Positions 53,845 to 63,890 of a stretch of 64,000 nucleotides of DNA are shown piece after piece. Numbering within the stretch: the stretch's first letter is position 1; every line of letters starts with the position of its first letter. Under the pieces are notes generated by a model. It worked only from the letters and a program-made list of their open reading frames with translations, was not told the DNA's origin and made no database searches. The DNA comes from an uncultured Vibrio sp. GTDB lineage: Bacteria > Pseudomonadota > Gammaproteobacteria > Enterobacterales > Vibrionaceae. The translations under genes and the position numbers were made by a program. The DNA is taken from positions 124,001 to 188,000 of the forward strand of contig NZ_OY776223.1 of the NCBI RefSeq assembly GCF_963675395.1. The letters run 5' to 3'.

Positions 53845-54645
53845 ATGTCTGACAAGATTGAAAAACTGGCGCAGAGACTGCGTGAAGCGGAGCAGCAAAA
53901 CCAGCCTATATCACCATTACGTGATGAGATCGAGGGGGCCAGCGTAGAGCAAGCTTACGCAATCCAACGTGTGAATGTATCCATGGCGGTCGAACAAGGT
54001 CGTCGTATCGTCGGGCGCAAAATCGGTCTGACTAACCCTAAGGTTCAGGCACAGCTGGGCGTCGATCAACCTGATTTTGGCACTCTGTTTGCGGACATGT
54101 GTGTTGGTGACAATGAAGTGGTGCCATATGAAGCGGTAATGCAGCCCAAAATTGAAGCGGAAATTGCGCTTATTTTGGCAAAAGATCTGCCGCAAAGTGA
54201 CCCTACTATTGCCGATGTCATGGACGCGATAGGCTGGGTAGTACCGGCTTTAGAAATCGTTGGTAGCCGTATTCGTGACTGGGATATTAAGTTTGTTGAT
54301 ACCGTGGCGGACAACGCTTCGAGTGGTTTGTATGTACTTGGCGGGCCAGCTCGAACAGTAGACGGCTTAGATTTCCGTGGCGCGACAATGACGATGTCAC
54401 GCAACTACGAAGTCGTATCCCAAGGTGATGGTTCGGAGTGTCTGGGCAACCCATTAAATGCAGCAGTTTGGCTGGCTCGCACCATGAGTGCATTTGGCGA
54501 ACCATTACGTGCCGGTGATGTTGTTTTGACGGGGGCGTTAGGCCCGATGGCAGCGGTGCAGCCGGGTGATCGTTTCGATGCCGAAATTACAGGAGTTGGT
54601 CGTGTGTCAGTCTCCTTTACAGAACAAGAGGAGAGTGAAAAATGA
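53845..54645 (+). CDS. mhpD: 2-keto-4-pentenoate hydratase
   Basis: Adds water to 2-hydroxypenta-2,4-dienoate, forming 4-hydroxy-2-oxopentanoate. It has 266 residues, FAH-like fold, with [20 protein letters not shown] near residue 53 and the metal-binding EAEIALIL segment. Start 53845 follows AAGGAGAG. The overlap of its stop with the mhpF start (ATGA) indicates coupling. Confidence 0.93.
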   Translation: MSDKIEKLAQRLREAEQQNQPISPLRDEIEGASVEQAYAIQRVNVSMAVEQGRRIVGRKIGLTNPKVQAQLGVDQPDFGTLFADMCVGDNEVVPYEAVMQPKIEAEIALILAKDLPQSDPTIADVMDAIGWVVPALEIVGSRIRDWDIKFVDTVADNASSGLYVLGGPARTVDGLDFRGATMTMSRNYEVVSQGDGSECLGNPLNAAVWLARTMSAFGEPLRAGDVVLTGALGPMAAVQPGDRFDAEITGVGRVSVSFTEQEESEK

Positions 54646-55577
54646 AAACCATGAAGGTAGCGATTATTGGCTCAGGCAATATCGGCACTGACTTAATGAT
54701 AAAAGTGCTGCGCAATAGCCAACATTTAACCATGAGTGTCATGGTTGGGATTGACCCAGAATCTGATGGCCTGGCGAGAGCCCGCAGAATGGGCGTCACC
54801 ACCACCCATGAAGGTGTGGAAGGTTTGATCAAACTGCCAGAGTTTAATGACATCGATATCGTTTTTGATGCGACGTCGGCTAACGCGCACATCAGTAATG
54901 ATGCCCTTCTGCGTGAGGCAAAACCAGGCATTAAGCTGATTGACTTAACCCCGGCGGCGATTGGCCCTTACTGCGTACCCGTCGTAAACCTTGAGCAAAA
55001 CCTGGCGAAGAACAACGTGAATATGGTGACGTGTGGTGGCCAGGCAACGATTCCTATTGTTGCGGCCGTCGCACAGGTGGCGACGGTTCACTATGCAGAG
55101 ATTATTGCATCGATAAGCAGCAAATCCGCAGGGCCGGGAACTCGCGCTAATATCGACGAGTTTACTGAAACCACGTCTCAAGCCATTGAAACGGTAGGCG
55201 GCGCGAAGAAAGGTAAAGCGATCATCATTCTTAACCCGGCAGAGCCACCTTTGATGATGCGTGACACTGTCCACGTACTTTGTGACAGCAAAGATGAAGA
55301 CAAAGTCCGTGCATCAATCGAAGAAATGGTCAGTGCGGTACAAAGCTACGTACCGGGTTACCGTCTAAAACAAGCCGTTCAGTTTGAATCGATTGGTGAA
55401 GACAAGCCAGTCACACTGCCCGGTTACGGTGAGTTCAGTGGGCTCAAAGTCTCCGCTTTTATTGAGGTCGAAGGGGCAGCACATTATCTCCCAGCTTATG
55501 CTGGCAACCTGGATATTATGACTTGTGCAGCAATGGCGACCGCAGAACGTATCGCTCAATCTTGTCTGAACCAATAA
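54642..55577 (+). CDS. mhpF: Acetaldehyde dehydrogenase (acylating)
   Basis: Converts acetaldehyde released by MhpE to acetyl-CoA with NAD and CoA. It has 311 residues, Rossmann motif [10 protein letters not shown] at residues 10-19 and catalytic Cys131 in [10 protein letters not shown]. It forms a channelling complex with the aldolase MhpE encoded next. Order F before E is as in E. coli. Confidence 0.95.
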   Translation: MKTMKVAIIGSGNIGTDLMIKVLRNSQHLTMSVMVGIDPESDGLARARRMGVTTTHEGVEGLIKLPEFNDIDIVFDATSANAHISNDALLREAKPGIKLIDLTPAAIGPYCVPVVNLEQNLAKNNVNMVTCGGQATIPIVAAVAQVATVHYAEIIASISSKSAGPGTRANIDEFTETTSQAIETVGGAKKGKAIIILNPAEPPLMMRDTVHVLCDSKDEDKVRASIEEMVSAVQSYVPGYRLKQAVQFESIGEDKPVTLPGYGEFSGLKVSAFIEVEGAAHYLPAYAGNLDIMTCAAMATAERIAQSCLNQ

Positions 55578-55588
55578 GGAATACCCTC

Positions 55589-56602
55589 ATGAATGAACAA
55601 AAACTGTATATCTCAGATGTGACATTGCGTGATGGTTGCCATGCGGTTCGTCACCAGTACTCGATTGAACACGTCAAATCGATAGCGCGTGCGCTTGATA
55701 CCGCCAAAGTTGACTCTATCGAAGTCGCTCACGGTGATGGCTTGCGAGGCTCTAGTTTTAACTATGGTTTTGCTGCTCATACCGATCTCGAGTGGATTGA
55801 GGCGGTTGCAGAAGAGCTGAGTCACGCAAAAGTTGCAACGTTACTATTACCGGGAATTGGTAGTGTTCACGATCTCGATAACGCCTATAATGCAGGTGCG
55901 CGAATCGTACGTGTCGCAACGCACTGTACCGAAGCGGATGTATCCCGTCAGCACATTGAGCATGCCCGCAAGCTAGGTATGGATACGGTTGGCTTTTTAA
56001 TGATGAGCCACATGACCTCGCCACAGAGCTTAGCGCTGGAAGCGAAAAAAATGGAAAGCTACGGCGCTACCTGTATTTATGTAGTGGACTCGGGCGGTGC
56101 GATGACCATGCAGGACATTCGTGATCGTTTCCGTGCACTGAAAGAGGTGTTGGACCCGCAAACAGAAACCGGTATTCATGCTCATCACAATTTGAGTTTG
56201 GGCGTCGCCAACAGTTTGGTGGCGGTTGAAGAAGGCTGTAACCGTATCGATGCGAGTTTATCAGGCATGGGCGCGGGGGCAGGTAATGCGCCACTAGAGG
56301 CCTTTATCGCTGCGGCAGATAAACTGGGCTGGAACCATGGCACTGATTTGTACACCTTGATGGACGCTGCGGATGACATTGTGCGACCACTGCAAGAGCG
56401 CCCGGTTCGTGTCGACCGTGAAACGTTAGCACTGGGTTATGCGGGTGTTTATTCGAGCTTCTTACGTCATGCTGAGCGAGCAGCAGAGCGGTACGGTTTA
56501 AAGACCGTAGATATTCTGGTTGAGCTTGGTAAGCGACGTATGGTCGGTGGACAAGAAGATATGATCGTCGACGTTGCGCTTGATTTGCTAAAAAGCCGAT
56601 AG
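55589..56602 (+). CDS. mhpE: 4-hydroxy-2-oxovalerate aldolase
   Basis: Metal-dependent class II aldolase that splits 4-hydroxy-2-oxopentanoate into pyruvate and acetaldehyde. It has 337 residues; [14 protein letters not shown] at the N-terminus carries the metal-binding Asp and catalytic Arg, [15 protein letters not shown] the metal-binding histidines, and a C-terminal communication domain contacts MhpF. ATG 55589 follows AAGGA. Confidence 0.95.
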   Translation: MNEQKLYISDVTLRDGCHAVRHQYSIEHVKSIARALDTAKVDSIEVAHGDGLRGSSFNYGFAAHTDLEWIEAVAEELSHAKVATLLLPGIGSVHDLDNAYNAGARIVRVATHCTEADVSRQHIEHARKLGMDTVGFLMMSHMTSPQSLALEAKKMESYGATCIYVVDSGGAMTMQDIRDRFRALKEVLDPQTETGIHAHHNLSLGVANSLVAVEEGCNRIDASLSGMGAGAGNAPLEAFIAAADKLGWNHGTDLYTLMDAADDIVRPLQERPVRVDRETLALGYAGVYSSFLRHAERAAERYGLKTVDILVELGKRRMVGGQEDMIVDVALDLLKSR

Positions 56603-56661
56603 TCGTTCTCTTTGTGACAACACTCATTATCACAGCACTCAATAAATAATAAATATTAACA

Positions 56662-56686
56662 GCCGGTACTCCACGTCGATACCGGC
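56662..56686 (+). other. Hairpin between mhpE and transporter remnant
   Basis: GCCGGTA and TACCGGC form a perfect 7-bp stem with an 11-nt loop. No T tract follows, so it may be an attenuation or RNA-stability element. Confidence 0.4.
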
Positions 56687-56709
56687 CATTTCTACATGGA
56701 GTGAGGAAT

Positions 56710-57821
56710 ATTTCTGATCCAAAACGTGAAGCGGAGTTGGAACAGAAAAAACGTGAAAGCCGCTGTGCGGTCATTTCAAGTTATTTTGGTTCAACCGTCG
56801 AATACTAAGACTTTCTGTTATATGGAAGCGCAGCAAGTCTGGTGTTTCCTGCATTGTTCTTTAGCGACTTAGACCCAAGCTTGGGTATTATTCTGTCGTT
56901 CCTTACCTTGGCAACCGGATATATTGCAAGGCCAATAGGCGGTCTACTTTTTGGTCACTTCGGCGATAAGTACGGTCGAAAGCAAATCCTATTCATAACC
57001 CTGATGGTGATGGGTATCGTGTCTATTTTGATCGGCTTGCTACCGACTTACCAAACCATTGGTATCGCAGCGCCCATCGCGCTTCTTGCATTGAGAATTT
57101 TGCAGGGTCTGGCCGTTGGTGGTGAATGGGCTGGCGTATACCATTCCTATTGTCTGCATTACTGGTTGTGATTGGCTTATATCTACGTTACAGGGTCACA
57201 GAGTCACCTGAATTTGAACAGGCGAAAGCCACAGATGCACAAAAATCGGAATCCGCTAGCGTGCCAATTGTTGAGCTGTTTCGTAGTTCATCAAAAGAGA
57301 TTGGCTTAGGAACGCTATCTGGCATCGCTCCACTTTTTATTCAATCCCTGTTGGCGACCTTTGCGCTCACTTATGCGGTTTCTGATCGCTATGGCCGCCG
57401 CCCAGTTATGCTGACTGGTGTCGTGATGGGCATGATTTTGATTTGGCCGATGTTTGAGCTGATCAGTCATGAAAACCCTTGGATGATGTTGCTTGGCTTT
57501 ATTATCGGTAACCCAATTATCCAAGCGGTCATGTATGGACCGATGGGCGCCTTTATCAGTGAGAAGTTTACCACACGTACGCGTTACACTGGGTTGTCGC
57601 TAACTTATCAGCTCACTTCCCTGATCGGTGCTGGTTTTACGCCAATAATCGCTCAGGCCTTACTTGATCAAGCTGGTGGTGGCACAAATACACATTACAT
57701 TGCGATGTTGTTCTGTGTGTTATGTGCAGTAACCGGTATTGGTGTTTACTTATCTAAAGAAACGGCAACCGTTAAACAAGAAACGGGATCAGTACAGGCA
57801 AGGGCGAAAGAGGCGGTATAA
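56710..57821 (+). pseudogene. Decayed MHS-family aromatic acid transporter (mhpT position)
   Basis: Reads as a metabolite:H+ symporter of the MFS with several disabling changes. The expected start codon is ATT (56710). A TAA at 56806-56808 interrupts VEY-DFLLYG. After AVGGEWAG (57118-57135) the sequence jumps to WRIPFLLSALLVVIG in another frame, skipping roughly 70 residues. A second, in-frame jump at about 57380 joins ALTYAV to SDRYGRRP, losing roughly another 30-40. The first junction lies in TGGGCTGGCG, which both flanks would encode, suggesting deletion between short repeats. Lost-residue estimates come from remembered family length. Confidence 0.85.
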
Positions 57822-57845
57822 ACCTCTTGGCGATGTTGAGTGCTT

Positions 57846-57873
57846 AAAAACCAGTCGTAAGGCTGGTTTTTTA
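57846..57873. terminator. Bidirectional terminator between transporter remnant and mhpR
   Basis: AAAAACCAG and CTGGTTTTTT pair around TCGTAAGG between convergent units, with T tracts on both strands. Confidence 0.8.
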
Positions 57874-58692
57874 TTACTGAACCGGATAACCAAAACGAAT
57901 GGTATTTTCTGAAACACCTGATTCAATTTGTTTGGCCACATCTTGTAAGTCCGCCAAGTAGTTTTCGGCCGCTTTATCCAAAGACATAGCTTTGGCGATG
58001 TAAACCAGATTCAGACAGCCGAGTAAACGGTCCTCGTCATGGATAGGAACGGCAATTGCCGCGATTTTATTTTCCTGCTGCCAACTCTGGTTATTCTCGC
58101 CATAACCTTTTTCTCTGATATGTTGCAGTATCTTGTCTAACTCTTGTGGCTCTCTGGCCAATTGATACTCAGGGCCATCGCGCTCAGCGAGAATGGTAAG
58201 AATATTGCTCCGTTCGTTTTGTGGACAAAAGGCAAGATATGTCAGTCCGCATGCAGTTTGTAATATAGGTAAGCGGCGTCCTACCATTGCACGGTGAAAT
58301 GATAATCGGCTGTAACGGTGTGTTGTCTCACGGATTACCATGGCATCGACATCTAACGTCGTAATGTCGGTGGGCCAGACCACTTTTTCTAGCAAACCGC
58401 CAAGTAAGGGAGCTGCGACTGCAGAGATCCACTGTTCATCTCGAAACCCTTCACTTAACTCGCGTACCTTCATAGTTAAACGGAAGCTATTATCCGAGTC
58501 ACTGTAACGCACATAGCCCTCATGTTTGAGAGTCTCGAGTATACGTTTAACCGTTGTACGATGAATTCCGCTCAACTCAGATAACTGACGTACGTTAGCA
58601 CCGCCATCAAGACGGTTAAGTATATTGAGCAGATATAGCCCTCGGGTCAGCCCCTGGACGGTTTTATAGTTAGATGATTGGTCTTGGCTCAT
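57874..58692 (-). CDS. mhpR: IclR-family regulator, probable mhpR
   Basis: A 272-residue IclR-type regulator. The N-terminal winged helix is VQGLTRGLYLLNILNRLDGG then GIHRTTVKRILETL, and the C-terminal GAF-like effector domain contains AFCPQNER and AIAVPIHDEDRLLGCLNL. MhpR of E. coli activates mhp genes with hydroxyphenylpropionate. Here the gene is convergent at the far end of the cluster instead of divergent from mhpA. The gap of about 320 bp after it on the right contains no recognised gene. Confidence 0.85.
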   Translation of the reverse strand: MSQDQSSNYKTVQGLTRGLYLLNILNRLDGGANVRQLSELSGIHRTTVKRILETLKHEGYVRYSDSDNSFRLTMKVRELSEGFRDEQWISAVAAPLLGGLLEKVVWPTDITTLDVDAMVIRETTHRYSRLSFHRAMVGRRLPILQTACGLTYLAFCPQNERSNILTILAERDGPEYQLAREPQELDKILQHIREKGYGENNQSWQQENKIAAIAVPIHDEDRLLGCLNLVYIAKAMSLDKAAENYLADLQDVAKQIESGVSENTIRFGYPVQ

Positions 58693-59013
58693 GAAAGATT
58701 GCAGCTTGTTTGACGTTGCGCTCCAGAATAAATGATTTTACTGGCTAGGACGTTGCGCTATGTGGCGTTAATTCATCTTCATCTATCTGCAAAGGATGGG
58801 TGTGTCTTGTTCGGACGATTGTCATGCTGGATTCCGTGCAAGGTACATTTAACGGTACCTGATACCAGCGTAGAGTAATAGATCAAGATGTCATTGATTG
58901 GCATCGAGTTTAAGAAATAAGCATTGTGTTGTTAACCATGGGTTAAAACTAATTTAATGATTGCAATGACTTGGGTTAGTATGGATATAAAACAGTATAA
59001 AGGATTAATCGTT

Positions 59014-59622
59014 ATGTCGAAACAAGTGGTGATTTTGCTTCACGGTGTCGGAAGCAATGGTAAAGACTTAAGTGCGCTTGGTGATTTCTGGAAGCCTGTA
59101 CTGCCGGATACGGTATTTTTGTCTCCTAACGCGCCGTTTCATTTTGATCAGGGTGGTGAAGGGTTTCAATGGTTTAGTCTGATTGGAGTGACGTCTGAAA
59201 ATCGCCCTCAACGAATTTATCAAGCCAGAAAGAGTTTTGATGAGACGATTAACCGGATTTTCTCAGAGCAAGGCATTGATCCTGACAGAGACAAGGTCGT
59301 GTTTGTTGGCTTTTCACAGGGATCGATTATGTCTTTAGATGCGTTGGTGCGTAGTCGCTATCCGCTGGCGGGAGTTGTCGCGTTCTCGGGGCGTCTTTCT
59401 TCTCCTCAACCTCATGAAAAAAAATACGAGACACCCGTGTTTCTTGTGCATGGAAAAAGTGATCCTGTTATTCCATGGTCAGAAAGTGAAAAAGCAAAAG
59501 AGCAATTGGCGGACTTAGGTTTTACCGTGGAAGCTCGTTATGAAGATCACACGCAACATACTATTTCCCCAGAGGGAGCCAAGGCTGCAGCGGAATTTAT
59601 TCAGAAGTGTTTTAGCGAATAA
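59014..59622 (+). CDS. Alpha/beta hydrolase, carboxylesterase/phospholipase family
   Basis: A 202-residue serine hydrolase of the EstB/YpfH-like carboxylesterase family. The oxyanion region is LLHGVGSNGKDLSAL near residue 8, the nucleophile elbow GFSQGS (about residue 104), the Asp is in GKSDPVIPW and the His in YEDHTQHTISPE. It would hydrolyse short-chain esters in the cytoplasm; the physiological substrate is unknown. ATG 59014 was chosen because AAAGGA lies upstream and the protein then starts at its first strand. Single gene. Confidence 0.85.
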   Translation: MSKQVVILLHGVGSNGKDLSALGDFWKPVLPDTVFLSPNAPFHFDQGGEGFQWFSLIGVTSENRPQRIYQARKSFDETINRIFSEQGIDPDRDKVVFVGFSQGSIMSLDALVRSRYPLAGVVAFSGRLSSPQPHEKKYETPVFLVHGKSDPVIPWSESEKAKEQLADLGFTVEARYEDHTQHTISPEGAKAAAEFIQKCFSE

Positions 59623-59698
59623 TCCGTCATTTCCCAGATAACGTCGGCACTTTTACTGTGTTAGTAAAAGTGCTCAAGGGTAGGATAGTTAGCCTTAC

Positions 59699-60601
59699 TT
59701 ATGCTCGCTCTAATATTCTAATTGATACACTTGCCGCAGAAGTTCGATTATCGACATCAAGCTTTTTGTATACTTGCTCAAGGTGCTTATTCACCGTTCG
59801 AGGGCTCATCTCTAAAATTTGAGCAATCTCCCAGTTTGTCTTTCCAAATGAAAGCCAGTAGAGCACTTGTGATTCTCTTCTGGTTAAACCCAGATGGGTT
59901 TGAAGATCTTTCTCTGAACCGTTTTGCTTGGGCGTCGAAATACGAACCAGCGAGTGAATACGGTTGTAATCGCCCGCGTAACTGGTTTCTAGCGGAGGCG
60001 AAAACTGTTTTAAGGTGAGTGGGGTATCTGCCGGTGACTGCATCAACCAAATTGCAATATCTTGCTGAATTTTTTGCCATGTATCAGAGAAGTCGTCACC
60101 CAGTGAAGAAAGTAACTCCTGAGCATGAGGCGTCGCCCATTCCAGGTTACCGTTGCTTGAGACACAAAAAATATATTGCCCTGCGTAATCTAAAGCCGCT
60201 TGTGCCGACTTTGCCAGACGGGCAGATTGGCTATGGACCTTGATTCGGGCGAGTACTTCATCGGGAACGACGGGTTTGGTGATGTAATCGGTGCCGCCGG
60301 ATTCAAAACCACGCATGACATGTTTCGAGTCATTTAATCCCGTCATAAAGATAATGGGTGTTGAAGGCAAAAGCTCTTTTAGTCGGACACAGGTATCAAA
60401 CCCGTCCATCTCAGGCATGATGGCATCAAGCAAGATTACGTCGGGCTGCACTTTCTCAACAATCGTGAGAGCCTGAACGCCGTTGAGCGCGACGAGTACC
60501 GTCAGTCCCGCCTGATTCAACGTGGCGTTTAACATGCTGAGAGATTCAGGTGAGTCATCCACGACCAACACTGTGATGTTATTGCTTGTTATAATGCTCA
60601 T
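59699..60601 (-). CDS. Response regulator with LuxR-type DNA-binding domain
   Basis: A 300-residue response regulator. The receiver domain is at about residues 8-125 (VLVVDDSPESL acidic pocket; phospho-Asp in VILLDAIMPEMDG; Lys in ITKPVVPDE). It has a linker with PAS-like character (about 135-225) and a C-terminal LuxR/NarL helix-turn-helix (LTRRESQVLYWLSFGKTNWE and MSPRTVNKHLEQVYKKL). It overlaps the end of the sensor gene by 23 bases, so the two proteins form a pair. Target genes are unknown. Confidence 0.9.
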   Translation of the reverse strand: MSIITSNNITVLVVDDSPESLSMLNATLNQAGLTVLVALNGVQALTIVEKVQPDVILLDAIMPEMDGFDTCVRLKELLPSTPIIFMTGLNDSKHVMRGFESGGTDYITKPVVPDEVLARIKVHSQSARLAKSAQAALDYAGQYIFCVSSNGNLEWATPHAQELLSSLGDDFSDTWQKIQQDIAIWLMQSPADTPLTLKQFSPPLETSYAGDYNRIHSLVRISTPKQNGSEKDLQTHLGLTRRESQVLYWLSFGKTNWEIAQILEMSPRTVNKHLEQVYKKLDVDNRTSAASVSIRILERA

Positions 60602-63600
60602 TAATCATTCCGTTTAGTTGCAGGATAATATTGTTGAAGTTACATTCCTGCAGTTGTTGTTTTAGCTTCTCGAACCAATCGCTATTCCCAGCCAGGCCCT
60701 GTTCGATTTTCTCTAGTTCGCTGCTTACTCCAGACATAAAACCAATTTCTGCATATTCACGTAGCTTAACCAATTGCTCATAAGTCGGGATTGCTTGGTG
60801 CTGTACGTGCACGGTCTCCTTATTGAGGTTTGATGCCTGATTACTGGTTTCATCATAAAGCCAATCAATGTCGAGTAAGCGATTGAGTTTGGCAAGCAAC
60901 ATCGGCACTGAAACGGGTTTGGTTAAATAGTCATTATGGTAGCGTTGTCGTTGGTTATTGGTTTCCAGTTCTTGAATGTTCGCAGATAACATCAGGATAG
61001 GTTGACGGAAGTTTTCTTTGCGTAATTGGATCGCCAGTTGCCAGCCATTGACTTGTGGCATAAAAATATCCAGCATAAACAGATCGACATGATACTGTTT
61101 TACTAGCTTGAGAGCTTGTGGCGCATTCTCTGCCAACAGAACATTAAAGCCCAGAGGCGTCAGAATTCGAGACATCAATTGACGTTGATCTTCGATATCG
61201 TCAACGATCATGATCGTTTTTCGGTCCCCGTTGTACCCAATCACGGCATCGCTTAATAGCTCCGGTTCAGGACGTCCATCTTTTATTTCTGGGAGCATCA
61301 GCTTTAATACAAATGCACTGCCGTAGTCGACTTTACTGGTGCAGGAAATTTCACCGCCCATGATCTCCGCTAAAGCATTCGAAATGGTTAACCCCAGCCC
61401 GGAGCCATGAATCGCTTCGGTCTTTTGGTTTTTAATCCGTTCGAAGGGTTTAAATATCTGCCCCAAATCTTGTTCAGATAAACCAATGCCTGTGTCTTGC
61501 ACCGTAAAATACACCACCTGATTGCGATAGCTCACTTTAAAAATGATGGTACCTTTTTCGGTATATTTGATCGCGTTGCCAAGCAGATTGATGAGTATCT
61601 GACGCAAGCGTTGTTTGTCAGTTGCGACAAACGTTGGCAAGTAACCGGAGGTTTCAAATTCAAACTCCAATCCTTTACGTTTCGCCTGCATGGAAAACAT
61701 ATCGACGAGCTGCTCCAGCAATGCGGTGAGACTGAACTCGTCACGGTGCAGTTCTAAGCGTCCCGCTTCAATTTTTGAAATCTCTAACAAGCCTTCAATC
61801 ATGTCCGACAGATGCTTGCCATTACGTTTTAACACCTCAGCATACTGTCTCGTTTGTTTATCCAGCTTGTTGTCTGAACTCAATAATTGCGCATAGCCAA
61901 GCAGGATGTTTAAAGGTGTGCGCAGTTCGTGACTCAGGCTCGCGAGGTATCGGCTTTTGGCGTTATTGGCTGTTTCTGCCGAACGTTTCGCTTGTTGTAA
62001 TGCCTGAGAGGTTTTGTGGTGTGCGTTCACCTCCTTAGTCAGCAGCGCGGTATGCGATTTTAACTCTTTGACTGCAGTTCGGTTACTTGTACGAGCTAGA
62101 ACGAACAACCAACTGATGATGCCAATTGGGATAAGCAGTAGAGCAAACGCATTAATTAATCCATTTGAAATGGAATCCATGTGCACTTGTTCTAGCTGGG
62201 GGATTTGAGAATATGCCAGTGCCAGAATACTTCCCATCGCTAAGCTTACTGTGAGCATAACAATGACGAAGTGCGCAATTGTGGATGAAAGCCGATTAAC
62301 CCAGGTCGAGGAGAAGTAGGGCGACAGTATCTGTTTTAATTGCGCGCTAAAGGTTGCATCAGGACGGCAGTTATCATGACAGCGGACATCCAACGAGCAG
62401 CATAGTGAACAGATGTTACCCCCATACGCTGGGCATTGTGCCATATCTTCATGCTCAAAGGTGTGTTCGCAGACTGAACATTGGTGTTCTTCGTCAGCAC
62501 TGGATGCGATGATATCGTTACGTGCCAAGTAATAACGGCTCTTGGTAAGCAATGCGATGATTGGCACCGTCAGAAACGGTAACGCAAAAGCGATGTATGA
62601 GGCAAAGGCTCTGGCGGTTTCTCCGTAGAAATCGAGATGTGCCGTAATACCGATAACGGATGCCATCAGCATAGAACCCACGCCGACTGGATTAATATCG
62701 TAGAGTTTAGAACGCTTGAACTCGATGGTTTTGGGGCTCAATCCTAAGGGCTTATTAATGACCAAATCCGCCACAATCGAACCTATCCAGGCCAGTACCA
62801 GTGCGGAGTAGACTTGTAAGGTCTGTTCGATGAGCTGATACACGCCAAGCTCCATCAGAAGTAGGGCGATCAATACGTTGAACACCATCCACACCACTCG
62901 GCCGGGATGATGATGCGTGAGGCGAGAGAAAAAGTTGGACCAAGCTAGAGAACCAGCGTAGGCATTTGCTACATTGATTTTTAACTGAGAAATGATCACG
63001 AACAGTCCCGCCGCCAGCAAAGCCAGTTGCGTGTTGTCCGAGGTATAACTAAACACAGTAAAATACATGTGTGCAGGGTCGCCAGCAAGATTAGGCAGCA
63101 CACCATGACTGATGGCTAACCAGGCTAAAAAGCTACCTAAAACGAGCTTCATCGAACCGAAGATCATCCAACCGGGACCGCCTAACAACATGGCGCTCCA
63201 CCATTTCAGTTTTCCGCAACGCTCTTTGGCGGGGAGGAAGCGTAGAAAATCGACTTGCTCACCGATTTGAGCCACAACCGCAAGCAGTACCGCTGAGGCT
63301 GAGCCAAAAAGTAGCCAGTTGAAATCAGGACCAACATCGTTTACCCCTGTGTAACTCAGCCATTCATCAATCTTGGCGTCTTGATGAGTAAAAACGTAGA
63401 TCAAAGGTATGATTTGTAGCATCAGCCAAATGGGTTGAGACCACATTTGAAAACGCCCGATATTGGTAATCCCAAGTACGACAAGAGGAATAACGAGGAC
63501 GGAGCTGATCACGTAAGCGATAGCCAAAGGTATATCAAACAACAGTTCGATAGCCATCGACATGATCGCCGCTTCCAGAGCAAAGAAGATGAACGTGAAT

Positions 63601-63890
63601 GAGGCGTAAATGAGTGAGGCAATGGTAGAACCGATATAACCAAAACCCGCCCCACGGCTAAGTAAGTCAATATCGACACCGTGCTTCGCGGCGTAATAAC
63701 AGATGGGTATACCAGAAAAAATGACGACCAAAGCAACAGCGAGAATCGCCCAAAGTGAATTTGTTACACCGTAATTGAGTGTAATAGTCCCACCCAGTGC
63801 CTCAAGCACCAAAAACGAAACGATACCGAGTGCGGTATTCGCAATCCAACTGGCCGACCATTTTCGTGCACGCTTTGCAGTAAAGCGCAA
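60579..63890 (-). CDS. Hybrid sensor histidine kinase fused to an NCS1 permease domain
   Basis: A 1103-residue protein from the first canonical start (TTG). Residues about 1-450 are a full NCS1 purine/cytosine-permease-like domain (VANTALG-type N-terminus, about twelve helices). Residues 471-508 form a cysteine-rich, B-box-like segment, followed by two helices (about 535-600). The HisKA phospho-His is 654 (SLSHELRTP). The HATPase domain has N box LINLLGNAIKYTEKG, DTGIGL and GSGLGL. A receiver domain has phospho-Asp about 941 (LFMLDIFMP), and a helical tail follows. It probably senses uptake or presence of a nucleobase-like solute and signals to the overlapping response regulator. Family-like residues continue upstream of the TTG, so the true start is probably near 63968. 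Confidence 0.85.
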   Translation of the reverse strand: MRFTAKRARKWSASWIANTALGIVSFLVLEALGGTITLNYGVTNSLWAILAVALVVIFSGIPICYYAAKHGVDIDLLSRGAGFGYIGSTIASLIYASFTFIFFALEAAIMSMAIELLFDIPLAIAYVISSVLVIPLVVLGITNIGRFQMWSQPIWLMLQIIPLIYVFTHQDAKIDEWLSYTGVNDVGPDFNWLLFGSASAVLLAVVAQIGEQVDFLRFLPAKERCGKLKWWSAMLLGGPGWMIFGSMKLVLGSFLAWLAISHGVLPNLAGDPAHMYFTVFSYTSDNTQLALLAAGLFVIISQLKINVANAYAGSLAWSNFFSRLTHHHPGRVVWMVFNVLIALLLMELGVYQLIEQTLQVYSALVLAWIGSIVADLVINKPLGLSPKTIEFKRSKLYDINPVGVGSMLMASVIGITAHLDFYGETARAFASYIAFALPFLTVPIIALLTKSRYYLARNDIIASSADEEHQCSVCEHTFEHEDMAQCPAYGGNICSLCCSLDVRCHDNCRPDATFSAQLKQILSPYFSSTWVNRLSSTIAHFVIVMLTVSLAMGSILALAYSQIPQLEQVHMDSISNGLINAFALLLIPIGIISWLFVLARTSNRTAVKELKSHTALLTKEVNAHHKTSQALQQAKRSAETANNAKSRYLASLSHELRTPLNILLGYAQLLSSDNKLDKQTRQYAEVLKRNGKHLSDMIEGLLEISKIEAGRLELHRDEFSLTALLEQLVDMFSMQAKRKGLEFEFETSGYLPTFVATDKQRLRQILINLLGNAIKYTEKGTIIFKVSYRNQVVYFTVQDTGIGLSEQDLGQIFKPFERIKNQKTEAIHGSGLGLTISNALAEIMGGEISCTSKVDYGSAFVLKLMLPEIKDGRPEPELLSDAVIGYNGDRKTIMIVDDIEDQRQLMSRILTPLGFNVLLAENAPQALKLVKQYHVDLFMLDIFMPQVNGWQLAIQLRKENFRQPILMLSANIQELETNNQRQRYHNDYLTKPVSVPMLLAKLNRLLDIDWLYDETSNQASNLNKETVHVQHQAIPTYEQLVKLREYAEIGFMSGVSSELEKIEQGLAGNSDWFEKLKQQLQECNFNNIILQLNGMINEHYNKQ

